Shown here piece after piece: positions 53,608-63,936 of a stretch of 64,000 nt of DNA. The number at the start of each line of letters is the position of its first letter. Within the stretch, counting starts at the first letter, position 1. The notes under the pieces are model-generated. The model did no database searches. It worked only from the letters and a program-made list of their open reading frames with translations, and was not told the origin of the DNA. This stretch comes from RI-283 sp964487925 (lineage in GTDB: Bacteria > Pseudomonadota > Gammaproteobacteria > SZUA-140): contig CAZASZ010000001.1 in the NCBI GenBank assembly GCA_964487925.1, positions 1 to 64,000 on the forward strand. The letters are read 5' to 3'. The translations under genes and the position numbers were made by a program.

Positions 53608-53808
53608 CTAATCGTGTTCGTCGATCCAGGCCATCTGGATGGCCTCCAGGACGCGTTCTCCGCAATGCGTGGGATCATCGTCGAACTCGTCAAGAGCGAA
53701 CACCCAGTCCCGAAGTGCCGGAAACGCGACCGCCAACGGGTCGACATCCGGGTGGGCATCGTCCAGGGCTATGGCAATATCCAATGAATCGGTCCATTTC
53801 AGGCTCAT
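53608..53808 (-). CDS. iscX: IscX, Fe-S cluster assembly regulator
   Basis: 66 residues with the IscX/YfhJ pattern: MSLKWTDSLDIAIALDDAHPDVDPLAVAFPALRDWV and the acidic DEFDDDP ... VLEAIQMAWIDE. It binds IscS and iron and modulates sulfur transfer. Last gene of the isc operon, 4 bp after fdx. Confidence 0.95.
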   Translation of the reverse strand: MSLKWTDSLDIAIALDDAHPDVDPLAVAFPALRDWVFALDEFDDDPTHCGERVLEAIQMAWIDEHD

Positions 53809-53812
53809 GCAA

Positions 53813-54151
53813 TCAGCTCCCCTCGGAAACCATATTGATGGTATAGCGCGGAATCTCTATAGTCAGGTCCTCATCACCAACGATCGCCTGACAGCTCAGC
53901 CGCGAATCAGGCTCAACTCCCCAGGCCTTATCCAGCATGTCCTCCTCGTCGTCGCTGGCAGGGTCTAACGAGGTAATGCCTTCTCGAATATAGACATGAC
54001 AGGTCGTACATGCGCATGATTTCTCACAAGCGTGTTCGATATCGATATGATTCTTTAAGGCGGCATCGCAGATACTGATGCCGGGCTCGACCTCAAGCAC
54101 CTCGCCCTCAGGACACAAATCCTCATGTGGCAGAAAGATTAATTTAGGCAT
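53813..54151 (-). CDS. fdx: ISC-type [2Fe-2S] ferredoxin
   Basis: 112 residues from the ATG at 54151, preferred because AGGAG lies 6 bp upstream; the ATG at 54157 directly abuts it. Cluster ligands are C42, C48, C51 ([10 protein letters not shown]) and C87 (RLSCQAI). It supplies electrons to Isc assembly. The start overlaps the hscA stop by 8 nt. Confidence 0.96.
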   Translation of the reverse strand: MPKLIFLPHEDLCPEGEVLEVEPGISICDAALKNHIDIEHACEKSCACTTCHVYIREGITSLDPASDDEEDMLDKAWGVEPDSRLSCQAIVGDEDLTIEIPRYTINMVSEGS

Positions 54152-56033
54152 CACCATCTCCTGAAAATTCAGTGACGCCATGTCCTGCCAGGGCATGACG
54201 AACAGCATCATCCATGCGTCGTTGGGCAAACACGGTCGAGGCCTGTTCGAGCGCCTCCGAGGCATCCCGGATCGCGGCCTCGTCAGTGCCCTGATTGATG
54301 CCCTGAAGTCGAGCCAGCGAAGTATCAATTTCGGCACGTTCATCGCTGTTGAGCAAACGGCTGCCATCCTTTTCCAGCGCGGCCGTCAGCGCCGCCATAG
54401 CCTGATCGGCCTCCAGCTTAAGCTCACGTAAACGGCGCTGCCCGATGTCTTCACCGGCGTGATCCATGGCGGCGGTCAGCATGGACTCGATCTCGACGTC
54501 GCTAAGCCCATAGGACGGCTTAACCTCGATATGACTTTCAATGCCCTGGGTCTGCTCACGCGCTGAGACCTTAAGCAAACCATCGGCATCGACCTGAAAG
54601 GTCACTCGAATACGGGCGGCGCCCGCTACCATGGGCGGGATCCCCTTGAGCTCGAATCGAGCCAGCGAGCGATTATCACTCACGAGCTCACGCTCACCCT
54701 GCAGCACATGCAGGCTCAGGCCCGTCTGACCGTCTCGATAGGTCGTAAAATCCTGGGCGCGCACTGCTGGAATGGTGGTGTTTCGCGGAATAATCTTCTC
54801 GGTAAGGCCACCCATGGTCTCGATTCCGAGGGAGAGTGGAATGACGTCAAGTAGCAGCATATCGCTGTCCGGCTTGTTACCGATCAGGATATCGGCCTGG
54901 ATCGCCGCGCCGAGCGCGACGACCCTGTCGGGATTGATCTCGACATGCGGCGGACGTCTAAAAAATCTCTCAACGGTCTGACGCACCAACGGTATGCGGG
55001 TGGAGCCGCCGACCAGGATGACTTCGGTAAGCTCACCCATATCGATGCCCGCATCATTGACAGCCTGTCTACATGGGGCCAGTGTCCGCTCAACGAGGTC
55101 ACCGATAAGGTCATCGAACTGCACGCGCGTGATCCGGCCCTGCCATGGTCCTTGAGGCGACTTCACCAACTCGATCTCCATTTCACCATGCTCGCTCAGA
55201 CCTTCCTTCACCGATCTGGCCAGTGACAGGAGGTGTCGCTGCAGGCCATAACCGATGTCATCGCCAAGTCCCGCCTGCTGTTTGATCCAACTCGCCAGGA
55301 GGCCGTCAATGTCGTCGCCACCCAATGCCGAATCCCCCGCCGTGGCGAGCACTTCGAAAACACCTTTGCTGAAGCGCAGTATCGAGACATCGAAGGTGCC
55401 CCCGCCGAGATCGTAAACAGCGTGAATACCCTCGCCGCCGTGATCAAGGCCGTAAGCAACAGCCGCAGCAGTTGGCTCGTTCAAAAGGCGCAGGACATGG
55501 AGCCCGGCAATCCGCGCCGCATCTGCGGTCGCCTGTCGTTGGGCATCGTCGAAATAGGCGGGCACGGTGATCACGACGCCGTCGGGTTTTCCTCCTAAGG
55601 CCTCGCTGGCCCGGCGTGCAAGCGCGCCTAAGATCTCGGCAGATGCCTGCACGGGGCTGATAGGACCGGCGACCGTATCAAATCGCGGCATCGCCGAATC
55701 ATCGTCTATAAACTTGTAGTGCGAATGATTGGCGAAGTCCGGGAACTCGTCGATGGAACGACCGATCAGCCGCTTGACTGAGGCCAAAGTATTGAGCGGA
55801 TCCTCCGATTGGGCCGCTCGGGCGGCATCACCAACAATGGGGGCCGCATCAGTGAGATAACGAACAACCGACGGCAGGAGGACACGGCCCCCGGCATCGG
55901 CTATGGTCTCCGGGCGCCCGTCGACGATCGTAGCCACGAGTGAGTGGGTTGTTCCAAGGTCGATTCCTGCTGCACGCCGAGACTGATGCGGCTCAGGACT
56001 CTGGCCGGGTTCACTAATCTGTAAGAGGGTCAT
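54144..56033 (-). CDS. hscA: HscA, Hsp70-type chaperone for Fe-S cluster transfer
   Basis: 629 residues from [11 protein letters not shown]; longer in-frame extension runs through hscB and is not real. The ATPase domain has [60 protein letters not shown]; the substrate-binding domain follows with [29 protein letters not shown]. It releases clusters from IscU with HscB. It overlaps hscB by 20 nt and fdx by 8 nt. Confidence 0.96.
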   Translation of the reverse strand: MTLLQISEPGQSPEPHQSRRAAGIDLGTTHSLVATIVDGRPETIADAGGRVLLPSVVRYLTDAAPIVGDAARAAQSEDPLNTLASVKRLIGRSIDEFPDFANHSHYKFIDDDSAMPRFDTVAGPISPVQASAEILGALARRASEALGGKPDGVVITVPAYFDDAQRQATADAARIAGLHVLRLLNEPTAAAVAYGLDHGGEGIHAVYDLGGGTFDVSILRFSKGVFEVLATAGDSALGGDDIDGLLASWIKQQAGLGDDIGYGLQRHLLSLARSVKEGLSEHGEMEIELVKSPQGPWQGRITRVQFDDLIGDLVERTLAPCRQAVNDAGIDMGELTEVILVGGSTRIPLVRQTVERFFRRPPHVEINPDRVVALGAAIQADILIGNKPDSDMLLLDVIPLSLGIETMGGLTEKIIPRNTTIPAVRAQDFTTYRDGQTGLSLHVLQGERELVSDNRSLARFELKGIPPMVAGAARIRVTFQVDADGLLKVSAREQTQGIESHIEVKPSYGLSDVEIESMLTAAMDHAGEDIGQRRLRELKLEADQAMAALTAALEKDGSRLLNSDERAEIDTSLARLQGINQGTDEAAIRDASEALEQASTVFAQRRMDDAVRHALAGHGVTEFSGDGDA

Positions 56034-56577
56034 GTTGCCTTGTGTTTTCCGGATTCTGAAGCTGACAATCTTCAAGTTGCCGATAATAGAATTGCATACG
56101 ATAAAATGCCTGGAGAGCCAGGTCGAGGGCGCCTTCGACAGCATCAATATCAGCTGCCAAGCGCGAGAACTCGGCCTCCTCGGCCTCAATACGTCGTTTG
56201 ATGTCGCGATGGAATGCCGTGATCACCGCTTGGCCGCCGGTCCGTCTGATGTCTTCCCATTCCTCGCGCAATAGGATCTGTTCCTGCAGAAATGCGATAT
56301 CCAGGTTCTTGGGATTGCCCTGAGGCGGCTGCCCTAGACATTCGAGAAGATAGCGCGCCCGAGAGAGGGGCTTGCTCAGAATGCTGTAGGCCTCGTTGAG
56401 CTGAGCGGCCATCTGTACGGAGAGTCTGCGATCCTGGGCGCTGGCGCCAGCAAATCGGTCCGGATGGAGGGTTCTTTGCAAATCCCGATAGCGTCGATAA
56501 AGATCGCTGCTATCAAGATTAAATCGTGGCGTCAGCCCAAAGAGGGCAAAGTGATCCTTTCTCAGTACCGTATTCAT
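56014..56577 (-). CDS. hscB: HscB, J-domain co-chaperone
   Basis: 187 residues: N-terminal J domain ([35 protein letters not shown], with the HPD motif) and a C-terminal three-helix IscU-binding domain. It stimulates HscA and presents IscU. It lies between iscA and hscA. Confidence 0.95.
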   Translation of the reverse strand: MNTVLRKDHFALFGLTPRFNLDSSDLYRRYRDLQRTLHPDRFAGASAQDRRLSVQMAAQLNEAYSILSKPLSRARYLLECLGQPPQGNPKNLDIAFLQEQILLREEWEDIRRTGGQAVITAFHRDIKRRIEAEEAEFSRLAADIDAVEGALDLALQAFYRMQFYYRQLEDCQLQNPENTRQHDPLTD

Positions 56578-56597
56578 CTCCGTGACGTCTCAGCAGA

Positions 56598-56921
56598 TCA
56601 GACGCCGAAACTCTCTCCACATCCACAGGAGTTCTTCTCATTGGGGTTGTTGAACTTAAAACCCTCGTTGAGTCCTTCGCGAGTGTAATCGAGTTCGGTC
56701 CCATCGAGATAGACCAGGCTCTTGCGATCAACCGCGATCTTAACGCCGTCGATGTCAAAGACCTCGTCGTTCTTATCGACTTCATCAAAGACCTCCAGCA
56801 CGTATGCCAGACCCGAACAGCCCGAGGTCTTGACCCCAAGCCGCAGCCCACCACCCTGACCGCGTCGCTCGAGAAAGCCTCTGACATGCCGAACGGCCTT
56901 AGGACTCATCGTAATCGCCAT
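56598..56921 (-). CDS. iscA: IscA, A-type Fe-S carrier
   Basis: 107 residues with the three conserved cysteines C35 (TSGCSGLAY), C99 and C101 (NSCGCGESF). It receives and transfers clusters to apoproteins. Placed iscU-iscA-hscB as in E. coli. Confidence 0.96.
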   Translation of the reverse strand: MAITMSPKAVRHVRGFLERRGQGGGLRLGVKTSGCSGLAYVLEVFDEVDKNDEVFDIDGVKIAVDRKSLVYLDGTELDYTREGLNEGFKFNNPNEKNSCGCGESFGV

Positions 56922-56939
56922 CCCGTTACCCCTCCCTCG

Positions 56940-57338
56940 TCAGGACTGCGCTTCAGGCGTCGAACGTTTGGCCACATAATCATCAATTGCAGCCTTGATG
57001 GCATCCTCGGCCAGCACGGAGCAATGGATCTTGACGGGCGGCAGGGCCAACTCCTCGGCGATCTGCGTGTTTTTGATCTCTGTAGCCTGCTCCAGGGTCT
57101 TACCCTTGACCCACTCGGTCAGCAGGGAGCTCGACGCAATGGCCGAACCGCAGCCATAAGTCTTGAATCGGGCATCTTCGATGATCCCCTCGTCATTGAC
57201 CTTGATCTGCAAACGCATGACATCGCCACAAGCAGGCGCACCCACCATACCAGTGCCCACGCTGACATCTCCCTTGTCAAACGAACCCACGTTGCGGGGA
57301 TGCTCATAGTGTTCCAAAACTTTTTCACTGTATGCCAT
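56940..57338 (-). CDS. iscU: IscU, Fe-S cluster scaffold
   Basis: 132 residues. Cluster ligands C37, D39, C63, H105 and C106 are all present (APACGDVMRL, KTYGCGSAIASS, HCSVLA), as is the HscA recognition motif LPPVK (99-103). Sits 54 bp after iscS. Confidence 0.97.
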   Translation of the reverse strand: MAYSEKVLEHYEHPRNVGSFDKGDVSVGTGMVGAPACGDVMRLQIKVNDEGIIEDARFKTYGCGSAIASSSLLTEWVKGKTLEQATEIKNTQIAEELALPPVKIHCSVLAEDAIKAAIDDYVAKRSTPEAQS

Positions 57339-57392
57339 GTCAGTATTCTCCTAACACACGAATAAGAATGTAACCAAGATGTGCTATTGGGC

Positions 57393-58613
57393 TCAATGTG
57401 CGGCCCACTGCACCGAACTCAGATCGACACCGTCGCGGTACATCTCCCACAAAGGCGAGAGATCACGCAGTCGCTCCACACTGGCCCGAACCAGATCTAT
57501 GGCGTAGTCGATTTCCTCTGCCGTCGTGAAACGTCCGATCGAAAAACGCAGTGAGCTATGCGCAAGCTCATCATTGCGTCCAATGGCGCGCAACACATAG
57601 GAGGGTTCAAGACTGGCCGAGGTACACGCTGAACCGGATGATACCGCGATGTCCTTGAGGGCCATGATCAGCGACTCACCTTCCACGAAGTTAAAACTGA
57701 CGTTGAGGTTTCCAGCGACGCGTTGATCCAAGTCGCCGTTCAAATAGACTTCTTCGATATTCTTGAAACCATCCCAAAGGCGTTGCCGTAACAACAGGAG
57801 GCGTTCATTCTCGGCTGCCATTTCTTCAGCGGCAATCCGAAAGGCCTCGCCCATGCCGACGATCTGATGAGTCGCCAGTGTTCCGGAGCGCATACCGCGC
57901 TCATGGCCACCGCCATGCATCTGGGCCTCGATCCGCACCCTCGGCTTACGGCGGACATAGAGCGCACCAACGCCTTTAGGGCCATAGATCTTGTGTGCCG
58001 ACAACGACATCATGTCGACCTTCATCGTGGTGAGGTCGATAGGCACCTTACCAGCACTCTGAGCCGCATCACAGTGAAACAGCACCCCACGAGCGCGGGC
58101 CAATTCACCAATCGCAGCAATATCCTGAATGACTCCGATCTCATTGTTGACGTGCATAATCGAGATCAGAATAGTCTCCGGACGCATTGCCGCGGCCAGC
58201 TTATCGAGATCGATCAAACCATTGGGCTCAGGGTCGAGATAGGTAACCTCAAATCCTTCGCGCTCCAATTGGCGGCAGGTATCCAGCACGGCCTTATGTT
58301 CCGTACGCGTTGTGATGATGTGGTTACCCTTCTGGCGATAGAAGTGAGCCGCGCCCTTGATCGCGAGATTGTCCGACTCGGTCGCGCCCGAAGTGAAAAC
58401 GATCTCTCGAGGATCCGCTCCGATCAGCGCCGCGACCTGTTCGCGTGCCTCGGTGACCGCCGCCTCGGCGCGCCAACCGAAAACATGCGAACGCGAAGCT
58501 GGGTTACCGAAGTTCCCGGACGGCGTCAGACAAGCCATCATGCGTTCGGCAACCCGAGGGTCTACCGGCGTGGTGGCGGAGTAGTCGAGGTAAATGGGTA
58601 ATGCGATCGTCAT
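57393..58613 (-). CDS. iscS: IscS cysteine desulfurase
   Basis: 406 residues: PLP lysine K208 ([10 protein letters not shown]) and catalytic-loop C330 in [17 protein letters not shown], the full IscS loop. The C-terminal [21 protein letters not shown] is the typical IscU-docking tail. It provides sulfane sulfur for Fe-S clusters and tRNA thiolation. Directly follows a second desulfurase gene. Confidence 0.97.
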   Translation of the reverse strand: MTIALPIYLDYSATTPVDPRVAERMMACLTPSGNFGNPASRSHVFGWRAEAAVTEAREQVAALIGADPREIVFTSGATESDNLAIKGAAHFYRQKGNHIITTRTEHKAVLDTCRQLEREGFEVTYLDPEPNGLIDLDKLAAAMRPETILISIMHVNNEIGVIQDIAAIGELARARGVLFHCDAAQSAGKVPIDLTTMKVDMMSLSAHKIYGPKGVGALYVRRKPRVRIEAQMHGGGHERGMRSGTLATHQIVGMGEAFRIAAEEMAAENERLLLLRQRLWDGFKNIEEVYLNGDLDQRVAGNLNVSFNFVEGESLIMALKDIAVSSGSACTSASLEPSYVLRAIGRNDELAHSSLRFSIGRFTTAEEIDYAIDLVRASVERLRDLSPLWEMYRDGVDLSSVQWAAH

Positions 58614-58634
58614 TCCAGATTCTCACTCTATAAT

Positions 58635-59804
58635 TCAGGATACAGTCGCGACCTCGGGCGTCGCCCGATTTGCCGCGAATCTCTCAATCACCCCGGTCAA
58701 AATGGACACAAAGGCATCAACGTCCTTAGATGTATTGGCAATCCCGAGACTGATACGAACCGCGCACATCGCGAGCTCAGCCGGGACTCCCATCGCCATA
58801 AGGACATGACTCGGGGTGCGCCCGCCACTATCGCAGGCGGAACCGCTCGACACCGCAAACCCGGCTTGATCGAGCTGCATGACAAGTGTCTCACCGTCAA
58901 TGCCGGGGACGGATAGACACAACGTGTTGGGCAAGCGGTTTGCATGAGTCGAGTAGGTCACGACGGGCAAGTGAGCCATCTGATGTTCCAGACGGTCGCG
59001 CAGCGCCATCAAATGGCGTCTAGTGGCCTCAAGACGACCCTGGGCCAGCTCTGCCGCAGCGCCAAAGCCGACGATGGCGGCTAAATTCTCGGTCCCGGCA
59101 CGACACCCGGATTCATGGCCGCCGCCCAACATCTGGGGCGCCAATTCAACGGACTTGTCTACGATCAACGCGCCGATACCGTTAGGGCCATACATCTTAT
59201 GTGCCGACAAGGACATAAAATGCACGTTGGCATCGCCCCAGCGAATAGGGATTCGACCCGCGGCCTGTGCGGCATCACAATGCATAAAATAGCCATGATC
59301 ACGCGCGAGTGCTGAGAGCGCGGGGATGTCCTGAATCACACCGGTCTCATTATTCGCCATCATCACGGAGAGCAAGCCCCGTTTTGGTACTGTATAGGCC
59401 TCCCCAGCGCTGTGAAGATGAGCCCGGAGCAACGATTGATCAATGCGTCCCTGAGTGTCGACATTCGCGATGGATAGCCTACAACCCGCGGACTCGATGA
59501 AACGAGCCGGCATCATGACCGAGGCATGCTCGATAGCGCTGATGACCAAGTGGTCAGCGGATACGCCACGCAGGGCCAGATTATTCGATTCCGTACCGCC
59601 GCTCGTGAAAACGACCTGAGCCGGGTGCGCATCCACAAGCGCCGCCACCTGCTCCCGCGCCTGCTCCAGCGCCTGTCGGGATTGGCGACCCAGCCGATGC
59701 AAGCTAGACGGATTACCATATCGCCCATATAAATAGGGCAGCATAACCTCAGCAACCCTGTCGTCCAAAGGCGTCGTGGCATTATGATCGAAGTACGTGG
59801 TCAT
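58635..59804 (-). CDS. Second cysteine desulfurase, NifS/IscS-like, within the isc operon
   Basis: 389 residues of the same family as IscS but divergent: PLP lysine K203 (SAHKMYGPNG) and catalytic C324 in SSGSACDSGGRTPSHVL, a loop closer to NifS than IscS. It lacks the IscS C-terminal docking tail. It is 18 bp downstream of iscR and 21 bp upstream of iscS, so it is co-transcribed. Its acceptor protein is unknown; possibilities are IscU under stress or another sulfur acceptor. Confidence 0.93.
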   Translation of the reverse strand: MTTYFDHNATTPLDDRVAEVMLPYLYGRYGNPSSLHRLGRQSRQALEQAREQVAALVDAHPAQVVFTSGGTESNNLALRGVSADHLVISAIEHASVMMPARFIESAGCRLSIANVDTQGRIDQSLLRAHLHSAGEAYTVPKRGLLSVMMANNETGVIQDIPALSALARDHGYFMHCDAAQAAGRIPIRWGDANVHFMSLSAHKMYGPNGIGALIVDKSVELAPQMLGGGHESGCRAGTENLAAIVGFGAAAELAQGRLEATRRHLMALRDRLEHQMAHLPVVTYSTHANRLPNTLCLSVPGIDGETLVMQLDQAGFAVSSGSACDSGGRTPSHVLMAMGVPAELAMCAVRISLGIANTSKDVDAFVSILTGVIERFAANRATPEVATVS

Positions 59805-59822
59805 GGTCTAAGGCGTACTTAA

Positions 59823-60296
59823 TCAGCCAAGCACAGCCTGACTGACGGGTTTGCCCTTATGAAGGCTGTCCTGTCGGCTACGGACAACCTGAACGTCCTT
59901 TTTGTCGACGAGATCCCCGAGGCTGATTCCGGCAAGAAAGGTGTGAATCTTATCACTCAGGTCCATCCATAGCTCATGCGTCAGACAGGGTTGATTGTCC
60001 TGACAGTTGCCCAAGCCGCCACAGCGGGTGGCATCGACGTTTTCGTTGATGGCATTAATAATCTCGACCACCGTAATTTCATCCGGATCCCGGCTCAAGC
60101 GGTAACCACCGCCCGGTCCGCGCGCGCTCTGTACCAGGGACTGACGACGAAGCTTCGCGAACAACTGCTCCAAATATGACAGGGAGATCCCCTGACGCTG
60201 CGAAATATCGGCAAGCGGGACCGGTGCCTCCTTGGCATGAAGGGCCAAGTCAAGCATGGCCGTAACGGCATAGCGCCCTTTGGTTGTAAGTTTCAT
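59823..60296 (-). CDS. iscR: IscR, Rrf2-family [2Fe-2S] regulator
   Basis: 157 residues: Rrf2 winged helix ([56 protein letters not shown]) and cluster ligands C92, C98, C104 and H107 at the same spacing as E. coli IscR. It represses isc when holding a cluster. A perfect type 1 operator lies upstream of its gene. Confidence 0.97.
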   Translation of the reverse strand: MKLTTKGRYAVTAMLDLALHAKEAPVPLADISQRQGISLSYLEQLFAKLRRQSLVQSARGPGGGYRLSRDPDEITVVEIINAINENVDATRCGGLGNCQDNQPCLTHELWMDLSDKIHTFLAGISLGDLVDKKDVQVVRSRQDSLHKGKPVSQAVLG

Positions 60297-60348
60297 ATGA
60301 CGGGACTCCCCTGTTTGGATAGCATCATCCGATAGTGCAACATTTTAC

Positions 60349-60373
60349 ATACTTGACTAAAATAGTCAAGTAT
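60349..60373 (-). promoter_or_regulatory. Type 1 IscR operator and isc promoter
   Basis: The 25-bp palindrome (left arm ATACTTGAC, right arm GTCAAGTAT) matches the published type 1 IscR consensus ATASYYGACTRWWWYAGTCRRSTAT at every position. Reading leftward, TTGACT within it serves as -35 and TAAAAT 16 bp further as -10, so bound IscR would block the promoter. It overlaps the cysE stop codon at 60366-60368. Confidence 0.92.
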
Positions 60374-61157
60374 TACCCACTGACTGACTCTTCCCAGAGG
60401 CGGCCCCATCGAGCTCACATAGCTCAGTTTCTTTGGTAGCCTTATCCGGGATTTCCAGTCCATGCCTTTTCATTTCCGCGCGCATCATATCGATCTTCAG
60501 ATCCAACGCATGCACGTGGTCGAGTAGGCTATGTACTGATCTCGCGACCGGGTCGTCGAGATCCTGCGAGGCCCCATAGGCCTCAAAACCGATCTTGCGG
60601 GCAAACTCGCGGCGACGTTTCTCATCGCCCGTCTGAGCACGACTGGCGACATGTCCAGGCACTCCGACTACGGTTGCCCCTGGAGGGACATCTTTGTTAA
60701 CGACGGCATTCGAACCTATCCGGCCTCCCTCACCGATCGTGATCGGTCCCAGGACCTTTGCCCCGGCGCCGATGATGACATTATTACAGAGTCTTGGGTG
60801 ACGTTTACCCTTTTCCCAGCTGGTGCCGCCCAACGTAACCCCATGATAGAGCGTGCAATCATCACCGATCTCTGCAGTCTCCCCAATCACAACCCCCATA
60901 CCGTGGTCGATAAAAAAACGCCTGCCGATTCTGGCTGCGGGGTGGATCTCAATACCGGTCAGAAACCGTGAAAACGTCGCAAGAAATGAGGCTGGCCACT
61001 TCAACCTCCAGCACCACAAACGGTGGCTCACGCGATGTAGAATCAGCGCATGCACGCCGGAATACGTAGTCACGACACTGAAGACGCTACGAGCCGCCGG
61101 ATCGCGCTCAAAGACGCAAGCGATGTCCTCTTTCAGGTGCTTGAACATTGAAACCAT
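60366..61157 (-). CDS. cysE: Serine O-acetyltransferase
   Basis: 263 residues (ATG at 61157 after AGGG; ATG at 61148, MFKHLKED, is an alternative). Left-handed beta-helix hexapeptide repeats, with [44 protein letters not shown] and a C-terminal coiled-coil tail. It makes O-acetylserine for cysteine synthesis. Located between trmJ and iscR, as in Azotobacter-type isc loci; its 3' end overlaps the IscR operator. Confidence 0.95.
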   Translation of the reverse strand: MVSMFKHLKEDIACVFERDPAARSVFSVVTTYSGVHALILHRVSHRLWCWRLKWPASFLATFSRFLTGIEIHPAARIGRRFFIDHGMGVVIGETAEIGDDCTLYHGVTLGGTSWEKGKRHPRLCNNVIIGAGAKVLGPITIGEGGRIGSNAVVNKDVPPGATVVGVPGHVASRAQTGDEKRRREFARKIGFEAYGASQDLDDPVARSVHSLLDHVHALDLKIDMMRAEMKRHGLEIPDKATKETELCELDGAASGKSQSVGNT

Positions 61158-61245
61158 AATTCCCTAGCGGATATTTCAGGCATTATATACTCATTTGTAG
61201 GGTTTTTATCCCCCGCGCTAACCGGGCGACGAGGTCGCCGCCGAT

Positions 61246-61980
61246 CTATCGACCGGATAACATGCCCTGAACAGCTGTCAGTATCCCGCGTAGAATATTG
61301 ACCTCATTGCAATCCGGCCTGGCTCGCTGAAACAGCCTGCGCAGCCGACGCATCAACTTTCGGGGATTGTTGCGATTCAGAAAACCAATCTCCTGGAGTA
61401 CGATCTCCAGGTGGTCATAAAACCGAACCATATCCATGGATGAGGCAAGCTCCTCGGGCAAAGGTTCCCGACTGTTCTGCTCGGTATTACTATACCAGAG
61501 TGCATTTTTGCGCAACTCGTAGGCGACTACCTGAACCGCAGCGGCCAGATTCAAGGACGGGAAGTCGTCGGAGACGGGGATCCAGAGGCGCATGTGACAC
61601 AAATCGAGCTCCGCGTTCGATAACCCTGAGTGCTCACGACCAAAGACAAATGCAACAGGGTGGTGATTGGATTCAGCCAACGCCTGACGCGTCGCAACCC
61701 AGGGCATCTCCTCGACGAGATCCAAGGCTCGCTGCCGGGCACTCGCTCCGATTACCAAGCCACAGTCAGCGACGGCCTCGCTCAGTGTGTCCACCACGCG
61801 AGCGGTCGCGAGCAGGTCGTCAGCCCCCGATGCCCGGGCCGATGCCTCGGCACAAGGAAAGACCTTGGGTGCAACCAGCCAAAGCTCGCCCAACCCCATA
61901 TTCTTCATGGCGCGGGCGACTGCACCAATATTACCGGGGTGGGTCGTGTGGACAAGCACAATTCGGATCTGTTCAAACAT
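61246..61980 (-). CDS. trmJ: TrmJ, tRNA Cm32/Um32 2'-O-methyltransferase
   Basis: 244 residues of the SPOUT family: IRIVLVHTTHPGNIGAVARAMKNMGLGELWLVAPK, VAFVFGREHSGLSNAELDLCHM and SLNLAAAVQVVAYELRK, the trefoil-knot SAM site. Usual gammaproteobacterial position between suhB (divergent) and cysE. Confidence 0.95.
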   Translation of the reverse strand: MFEQIRIVLVHTTHPGNIGAVARAMKNMGLGELWLVAPKVFPCAEASARASGADDLLATARVVDTLSEAVADCGLVIGASARQRALDLVEEMPWVATRQALAESNHHPVAFVFGREHSGLSNAELDLCHMRLWIPVSDDFPSLNLAAAVQVVAYELRKNALWYSNTEQNSREPLPEELASSMDMVRFYDHLEIVLQEIGFLNRNNPRKLMRRLRRLFQRARPDCNEVNILRGILTAVQGMLSGR

Positions 61981-62155
61981 CGGCTGACCCTACATGATGC
62001 CAACGATTTTGAAAAGTGACGCCCTCAGCATCGATCTTGGAACCTACCTCAAAACGTAGTGAGCTCTATTATTCTAAGATAGACTCTAGCTTCCCTTGTC
62101 GAATCACTTGCCTTTCGAGTACCCTTGGCGAACATTCGACTTCCAGATTCTAACC

Positions 62156-62977
62156 ATGCACCCAGCACTCAATATTGCCATCAAGGCCGCGCGTCAGGCC
62201 GGAAACGTCATCACCCGCGCCTTTGGGCGGATCGAAGACATCAAAGTCACCACGAAAGGGAATAACGACTTCGTCACCGAGATCGACCAACGTGCGGAGG
62301 CGACGATCATTCAGGTTATCCGCCAGGCTTACCCCGAGCACGCCATCCTCGCCGAAGAAGGCGGCGCGACCGACGGCAATGACTACTGCTGGATTATCGA
62401 TCCATTGGATGGCACGACCAACTTCGTGCACGGGTTTCCACAGTTTGCGGTTTCCATCGCACTCCGCCATCGCGACCGGATCGAGCAGGCTGTTATTTAT
62501 GACCCAATCAGCCAAGAGTTGTTTACCGCGACCCGCGGCTGTGGCGCCTATTGTAACCAACGTCGGATGCGGGTCAGCAGCGCCAAAGGCTTGACCGGCA
62601 CATTGCTTGGCACCGGCTTTCCGTTCCGAGACTACCAATATCTGGACGAATACCTGGCCTGCTTCAAAGCGCTATTGCTGAAGACTTCGGGCATACGTCG
62701 CCCCGGCGCCGCAGCACTTGACTTGGCCTATGTGGCGGCCGGACGTCTAGACGGATTTTGGGAGATTGGACTCAAACCTTGGGATATGGCGGCGGGCGTC
62801 CTTCTCATCCGGGAGGCTGGCGGCTTGGTCAGCGATTTTTCCGGTGGAGAGGACTATTTGGAAAGAGGGCAGATTGTGGCCGGTACGCCCCGCGTTTTCC
62901 AGGAAATCCTCCAGGAGATCCGCCCACTACTACCGGAATCGCTATTGAACCCCAAATCACCCGCCAACACACTTTAA
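62156..62977 (+). CDS. suhB: SuhB, inositol monophosphatase family
   Basis: 273 residues from MHPALNIAIKAARQAGN (62156), which matches the family start; an in-frame extension to 62096 does not. Metal ligands E67/E68 region and DPLDGTTNFVHG (82-93) and the C-terminal KPWDMAAGVLLIREAGG. In E. coli SuhB acts in rRNA transcription antitermination as well as having inositol monophosphatase activity. Divergent from trmJ. Confidence 0.95.
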   Translation: MHPALNIAIKAARQAGNVITRAFGRIEDIKVTTKGNNDFVTEIDQRAEATIIQVIRQAYPEHAILAEEGGATDGNDYCWIIDPLDGTTNFVHGFPQFAVSIALRHRDRIEQAVIYDPISQELFTATRGCGAYCNQRRMRVSSAKGLTGTLLGTGFPFRDYQYLDEYLACFKALLLKTSGIRRPGAAALDLAYVAAGRLDGFWEIGLKPWDMAAGVLLIREAGGLVSDFSGGEDYLERGQIVAGTPRVFQEILQEIRPLLPESLLNPKSPANTL

Positions 62978-63014
62978 GGCCATCCGCACTACTGTTAGCC
63001 GTGAGAGAGCTCCC

Positions 63015-63848
63015 ATGAACCAGTCCCGATACCCCTTATTAATTGATGGCGCAGCCCTCCAGTCCGTATTGGATGACCACGACATCCTGGTCATCGATCT
63101 ATCGCGTCCCCCGGTCCATATGCAACAACACATTCCTGGGGCCATCAACCTCGATATCGGCGGACTCATGGCCAGTCAGCCGCCAGTCATGGGACTGTTG
63201 CCGGAGATACGCTACCTCGAAGGTCTCCTGGGATCGCTCGGCGTCAGCACCGACACCCATATCGTGGCATATGACGAGGAGGCGAACGCCAAGGCCTGTC
63301 GACTGCTCTGGACGCTCGACTGCCTGGGCCACCGTAACGCCTCGCTCCTGGACGGCGGGCTACAGGCCTGGGCCGCCGAAGGCCGCCCCTTAAGCACCGA
63401 GACACCCGCTATAACACCGACTGACTACCATGCCAGTACCGAAGCAGCGGTCATCGCTGACAATGCCTATATCCAGGCTAGGCTCGGCGACCTCCAAATC
63501 GTCGATGTCCGAACGCCCGCCGAGTACGAAGGTGTCGACAAACGCGCCCTGCGTGCCGGGCACATTCCCGGCGCCGTCAATATCGAGTGGACGCAAGCCA
63601 TCGACAGAGACCGGCAGATGCGACTCCTCCCGCTCGATGAGCTACGTCGGATCTATCAGGACGCCGGTCTCGACCCCAGCCGCGAAACCGTCGTGCATTG
63701 CCAGACCCACCAGCGTTCGGCGCACAGCTATTTCGTGCTCAAGCTACTGGGCTTCGCCCATCTCAGGGGCTATCCGGGATCCTGGTCGGATTGGGGTAAC
63801 GACCCCGAAACACCCATCGAGACCGGACCTGCAACCAGGACGTCCTGA
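63015..63848 (+). CDS. Two-domain rhodanese sulfurtransferase
   Basis: 277 residues: an N-terminal inactive rhodanese domain (about 1-130; Asp or Glu in place of Cys, AYDEEANAKA) and a C-terminal active domain (about 145-275) with C229 in the active loop HCQTHQRS. The loop CQTHQRS is closer to thiosulfate sulfurtransferases than to the CGSGVTA-type loop of mercaptopyruvate sulfurtransferases. Moves sulfane sulfur; next to cysE/isc by location only. Confidence 0.9.
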   Translation: MNQSRYPLLIDGAALQSVLDDHDILVIDLSRPPVHMQQHIPGAINLDIGGLMASQPPVMGLLPEIRYLEGLLGSLGVSTDTHIVAYDEEANAKACRLLWTLDCLGHRNASLLDGGLQAWAAEGRPLSTETPAITPTDYHASTEAAVIADNAYIQARLGDLQIVDVRTPAEYEGVDKRALRAGHIPGAVNIEWTQAIDRDRQMRLLPLDELRRIYQDAGLDPSRETVVHCQTHQRSAHSYFVLKLLGFAHLRGYPGSWSDWGNDPETPIETGPATRTS

Positions 63849-63936
63849 TCCGAACATGCACTGGAAGCCGTTAAGGAAGCGATCCGTATAGTTGTTCGTG
63901 AAGACCAATGGCAACCCGAATTCAACTCGGCCACTC

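Noticed and set aside
58635..59804. NifS-like gene plus NifA-like regulator as evidence for nitrogen fixation
   Set aside because: The NifS-like gene is in an isc operon and no nitrogenase or nif assembly gene is in the window.
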